Assembly (NCBI RefSeq): GCF_030766935.1
Contig: NZ_JASERL010000004.1
Location: forward strand, 649,039-713,038
DNA: 64,000 bases
Reading direction: 5' to 3'
DNA from: Streptomyces sp. KL109B
Lineage (GTDB): Bacteria; Actinomycetota; Actinomycetes; Streptomycetales; Streptomycetaceae
Part shown: positions 61,614 through 64,000 of the stretch, in pieces
Layout: every line of letters begins with the position of its first letter
Numbering within the stretch: position 1 is the first letter of the stretch
Notes under the pieces: model-generated
Databases searched by the model: none
What the model saw: only the letters and a program-made list of their open reading frames with translations
Told to the model about the DNA's origin: nothing
Program-made: the position numbers and the translations under genes

Positions 61614-62602
61614 TGGACCCGACCACTGACAACGCCGGGCCCACGACCGATCCCCGCAGCTCACGGGCGTCTTTGGAGGCCCTGCGCACCGAGATCGCCA
61701 AGGCCGTGGTCGGCCAGGACCCCACCGTCACCGGCCTGGTCGTGGCCCTGCTCTGCCGCGGCCACGTCCTCCTCGAAGGGGTCCCCGGCGTCGCCAAGAC
61801 CCTCCTCGTCCGCGCCCTCGCCGCATCCCTCGAACTCGACACGAAGCGCGTCCAGTTCACCCCTGACCTGATGCCCAGCGACGTCACAGGCTCCCTCGTC
61901 TACGACACCAACACGGCCCGCTTCTCCTTCCAGCCGGGCCCGGTCTTCACCAACCTCGTCCTCGCGGACGAAATCAACCGCACCCCGCCCAAGACCCAGT
62001 CCTCCCTCCTCGAGGCAATGGAGGAACGCCAGGTCACGGTCGACGGCACGGCCCGCCCGCTCCCGGACCCCTTCATGGTGATCGCGACCCAGAACCCGGT
62101 CGAGTACGAGGGCACCTACCCCCTCCCCGAGGCACAACTGGACCGCTTCCTCGTCAAGTTGAACGTTCCGCTGCCGACCCGCCAGGACGAGATCGACGTC
62201 CTGACCCGCCACGCCTCCGGCTTCAACCCCCGCGACCTTCAATCAGCCGGGATCCGCCCGGTCGCCACAGCAGCCGACCTCGAAACGGCCCGCACGGCAG
62301 TGGCCAAGACGACGATCTCCCCGGAAATCACCGCCTACGTAGTCGACATCTGCCGAGCGACCCGCGAATCCCCGTCCCTCACCCTCGGCGTCTCCCCGCG
62401 CGGCGCCACGGCCCTCCTCGCCACGGCCCGCGCCTGGGCCTGGCTGACCGGCCGCGACTACGTCACCCCAGACGACGTCAAAGCCCTCGCCCTCCCCACC
62501 CTCCGCCACCGCATCCAACTGCGCCCGGAGGCAGAGATGGAAGGCGTCACCCCGGACTCCGTCATCAACGCGATCCTGACCCACGTCCCCGTCCCCCGCT
62601 GA
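61610..62602 (+). CDS. MoxR-family AAA+ ATPase
   Basis: A 330-residue ATPase with Walker A GVPGVAKT, Walker B VLADEINRTPPKTQ, sensor-1 ATQNPVEYEGTYPLPEAQLDR and sensor-2 SPRGATALL, all typical of MoxR. MoxR proteins act as chaperone-like partners of DUF58/VWA proteins encoded beside them. The ATG at 61610 overlaps the previous stop and has GAGAGG upstream. Confidence 0.95.
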   Translation: MMDPTTDNAGPTTDPRSSRASLEALRTEIAKAVVGQDPTVTGLVVALLCRGHVLLEGVPGVAKTLLVRALAASLELDTKRVQFTPDLMPSDVTGSLVYDTNTARFSFQPGPVFTNLVLADEINRTPPKTQSSLLEAMEERQVTVDGTARPLPDPFMVIATQNPVEYEGTYPLPEAQLDRFLVKLNVPLPTRQDEIDVLTRHASGFNPRDLQSAGIRPVATAADLETARTAVAKTTISPEITAYVVDICRATRESPSLTLGVSPRGATALLATARAWAWLTGRDYVTPDDVKALALPTLRHRIQLRPEAEMEGVTPDSVINAILTHVPVPR

Positions 62603-62631
62603 CCCGACAGCCCCACGGAGGACGACACGAC

Positions 62632-63942
62632 ATGGCTCTCACCGGACGTACGGCGCTGCTCGCAGCGCTCGGCTCCCTCCCCATCGGCATCTGGGAGCCC
62701 AGCTGGACAGGCATCCTGGCCGTCAACACCCCCCTCGCCCTGGCCTGCGCCTGCGACTTCGCCCTGGCCGCCCCCGTACGCCGCCTGCGCCTCACGCGCT
62801 CCGGCGACACCTCCGTACGCCTCGGAGACCCGGCCGACGCCACCCTCACGATCACCAACCCCTCGCGCCGCCAACTACGCGCGCGTATCCGCGACGCCTG
62901 GCCTCCGAGCAGCTGGCAGTCCGGCATGGAGTACGACTCGTCCCGCCACCGCGTGAACATCCCGCCCGGCGAGAGGCGCCGCGTGACGACCCGCCTCCTG
63001 CCCACCCGCAGAGGCGACCGCACGGCAGACCGCGTCACGATCCGCTCCTACGGCCCCCTCGGCCTCTTCACCCGCCAAGGCACCCACAGGGCCCCCTGGA
63101 CGGTCCGCGTCCTCCCGCCCTTCCACAGCCGCAAGCACCTCCCCGCCAAACTCGCCCGCCTCCGCGAACTCGACGGCCGCACCAGCGTGTTGACCAGGGG
63201 CGAGGGCACCGAATTCGACAGCCTCCGCGAGTACGTTCCCGGGGACGACACCCGTTCCATCGACTGGCGCGCAACGGCCCGCCAGTCCGCGGTGGCCGTC
63301 CGCACCTGGCGCCCAGAACGCGACCGCCACATCCTCCTGGTCCTCGACACCGGCCGCACCTCCGCCGGCCGAGTCGGCGACGCCCCTCGCCTCGACGCCT
63401 CGATGGACGCCGCGCTCCTCCTAGGAGCCCTGGCCTCCCGCGCCGGCGACCGCGTGGACCTCCTGGCCTACGACCGCCGCATCCGCGCCCTCGTCCAGGG
63501 CCGAACAGCAGGCGAAGTCCTCCCGGCCCTGGTCAACGCCATGGCCCCACTCGAACCAGAACTGATCGAAACAGACGCCCGCGGCCTCACGGCAACAGCA
63601 CTGCACACAGCCCCCCGCCAGTCCCTCATCGTCCTGCTTACGTCTCTGGACGCGGCCCCCATCGAAGAGGGCCTCCTCCCCGTACTGTCGCGCCTCACGA
63701 AACGTCACACCGTCGTCGTGGCCTCAGTGGCCGACCCGACGATTGAATCAATGGCCTCAAGCCGCGGCACCACAGAAGCGATCTACGACGCCGCGTCAGC
63801 ATCCCAGGCCAAGGCCGAACGCCTCCGCACAGCCGAACAACTCACCCGCCACGGCGTCACGGTCGTGGACGCGACCCCCTCCGCTTTGGCACCAGCCCTT
63901 GCGGACGCCTACCTGTCCCTGAAGTCGGCCGGCCGCCTGTAA
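62632..63942 (+). CDS. DUF58 (VWA-like) protein
   Basis: A 436-residue protein. Two hydrophobic segments (about 5-45) lie at the N-terminus. The DUF58 core is VLTRGEGTEFDSLREYVPGD followed by DTRSIDWRATAR, with a VWA-like part (ILLVLDTGRTSAG; VDLLAYDRRIRALV). It is 29 nt from the MoxR gene, its usual partner. A terminator follows, closing the cluster. Confidence 0.93.
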   Translation: MALTGRTALLAALGSLPIGIWEPSWTGILAVNTPLALACACDFALAAPVRRLRLTRSGDTSVRLGDPADATLTITNPSRRQLRARIRDAWPPSSWQSGMEYDSSRHRVNIPPGERRRVTTRLLPTRRGDRTADRVTIRSYGPLGLFTRQGTHRAPWTVRVLPPFHSRKHLPAKLARLRELDGRTSVLTRGEGTEFDSLREYVPGDDTRSIDWRATARQSAVAVRTWRPERDRHILLVLDTGRTSAGRVGDAPRLDASMDAALLLGALASRAGDRVDLLAYDRRIRALVQGRTAGEVLPALVNAMAPLEPELIETDARGLTATALHTAPRQSLIVLLTSLDAAPIEEGLLPVLSRLTKRHTVVVASVADPTIESMASSRGTTEAIYDAASASQAKAERLRTAEQLTRHGVTVVDATPSALAPALADAYLSLKSAGRL

Positions 63943-63966
63943 TACGGAGGGGCCGTAAACGCAGAA

Positions 63967-63995
63967 AAGCCCGGACCGTATCCCGGTCCGGGCTT
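63967..63995 (+). terminator. Terminator of the MoxR-DUF58 cluster
   Basis: A perfect 12-bp stem (aagcccggaccg / cggtccgggctt) with a 5-nt loop follows the DUF58 stop by 24 nt. Confidence 0.85.
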
Positions 63996-64000
63996 CTCTC

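Overview
The window is a high-GC (about 70 percent or more by eye) chromosomal segment of a Streptomyces. The evidence is GTG starts, strong third-position G/C, SmpB and a tmRNA whose tag ends in ALAA, paired PkaA/PkaB-type Ser/Thr kinases, MtrA-MtrB-LpqB, the very large NAD-glutamate dehydrogenase and LAXTG sorting signals. From memory, gene order follows the S. coelicolor SCO2966-SCO3020 region, and the smpB-ftsX-ftsE-prfB and secA-hpf-comF-lpqB-mtrB-mtrA blocks also match the order in Mycobacterium. This is core chromosome. I see no integrase, transposase, phage gene, CRISPR array or tRNA.

Layout: 1-480 is the 5' end of a D-Ala-D-Ala carboxypeptidase. 536-966 is tmRNA with its terminator, followed by smpB, an S41 protease, ftsX and ftsE (to 4593), all on the minus strand. 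4895-7423 holds a small zinc-ribbon membrane protein, a repeat-bearing LAETG surface protein and prfB. 7487-14210 holds two membrane Ser/Thr kinases facing an FHA-FtsK/EccC-like ATPase, a likely phosphorylation module. 14211-14988 is a repeat-rich spacer. 14989-18729 is a sugar ABC importer whose first permease carries a large extracytoplasmic insertion. 18853-23122 encodes a GT2/TagF-type fusion, a methyltransferase and a polytopic membrane protein, probably for cell-wall polymers. 23138-24129 is the ohr/ohrR peroxide pair with a palindromic operator. 24130-30726 is a mixed set: Thr/Ser exporter-like protein, NB-ARC/TPR STAND protein, AraC regulator, VOC protein, methyltransferase and TetR regulator. 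30871-32647 is an ABC-2 polymer exporter.

32736-37676 is the 1646-residue NAD-glutamate dehydrogenase, followed by a DJ-1/PfpI protein, a LuxR-type STAND regulator (promoter with 14-bp iterons), a HAD hydrolase, two small conserved proteins and secA (to 46492). 46732-49057 holds a GNAT acetyltransferase and a YcaQ-type DNA glycosylase separated by a repeat and polypyrimidine spacer. 49079-58032 (minus strand) is an orphan NarL regulator, hpf, comF, lpqB, mtrB, mtrA and mtnA. 58173-63942 (plus strand) is a translationally coupled set: GPDPase-membrane-domain protein, DUF4129, DUF4350, MoxR ATPase and DUF58.

The main themes are ribosome rescue and hibernation (tmRNA/SmpB, RF2, HPF), envelope biogenesis and division (FtsEX, SecA, MtrAB-LpqB, wall-polymer enzymes and exporter) and Ser/Thr phosphorylation. 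The least ordinary items are the permease insertion, two related tandem-repeat spacers 33 kb apart in opposite orientation, a dispersed repeat that appears to extend the Thr/Ser exporter, paired DnaA boxes before comF, iterons before the LuxR-STAND gene and an in-frame hexanucleotide array in the YcaQ gene. Start codons were chosen by Shine-Dalgarno match, overlap with the previous gene and family length. Several remain uncertain and are marked.
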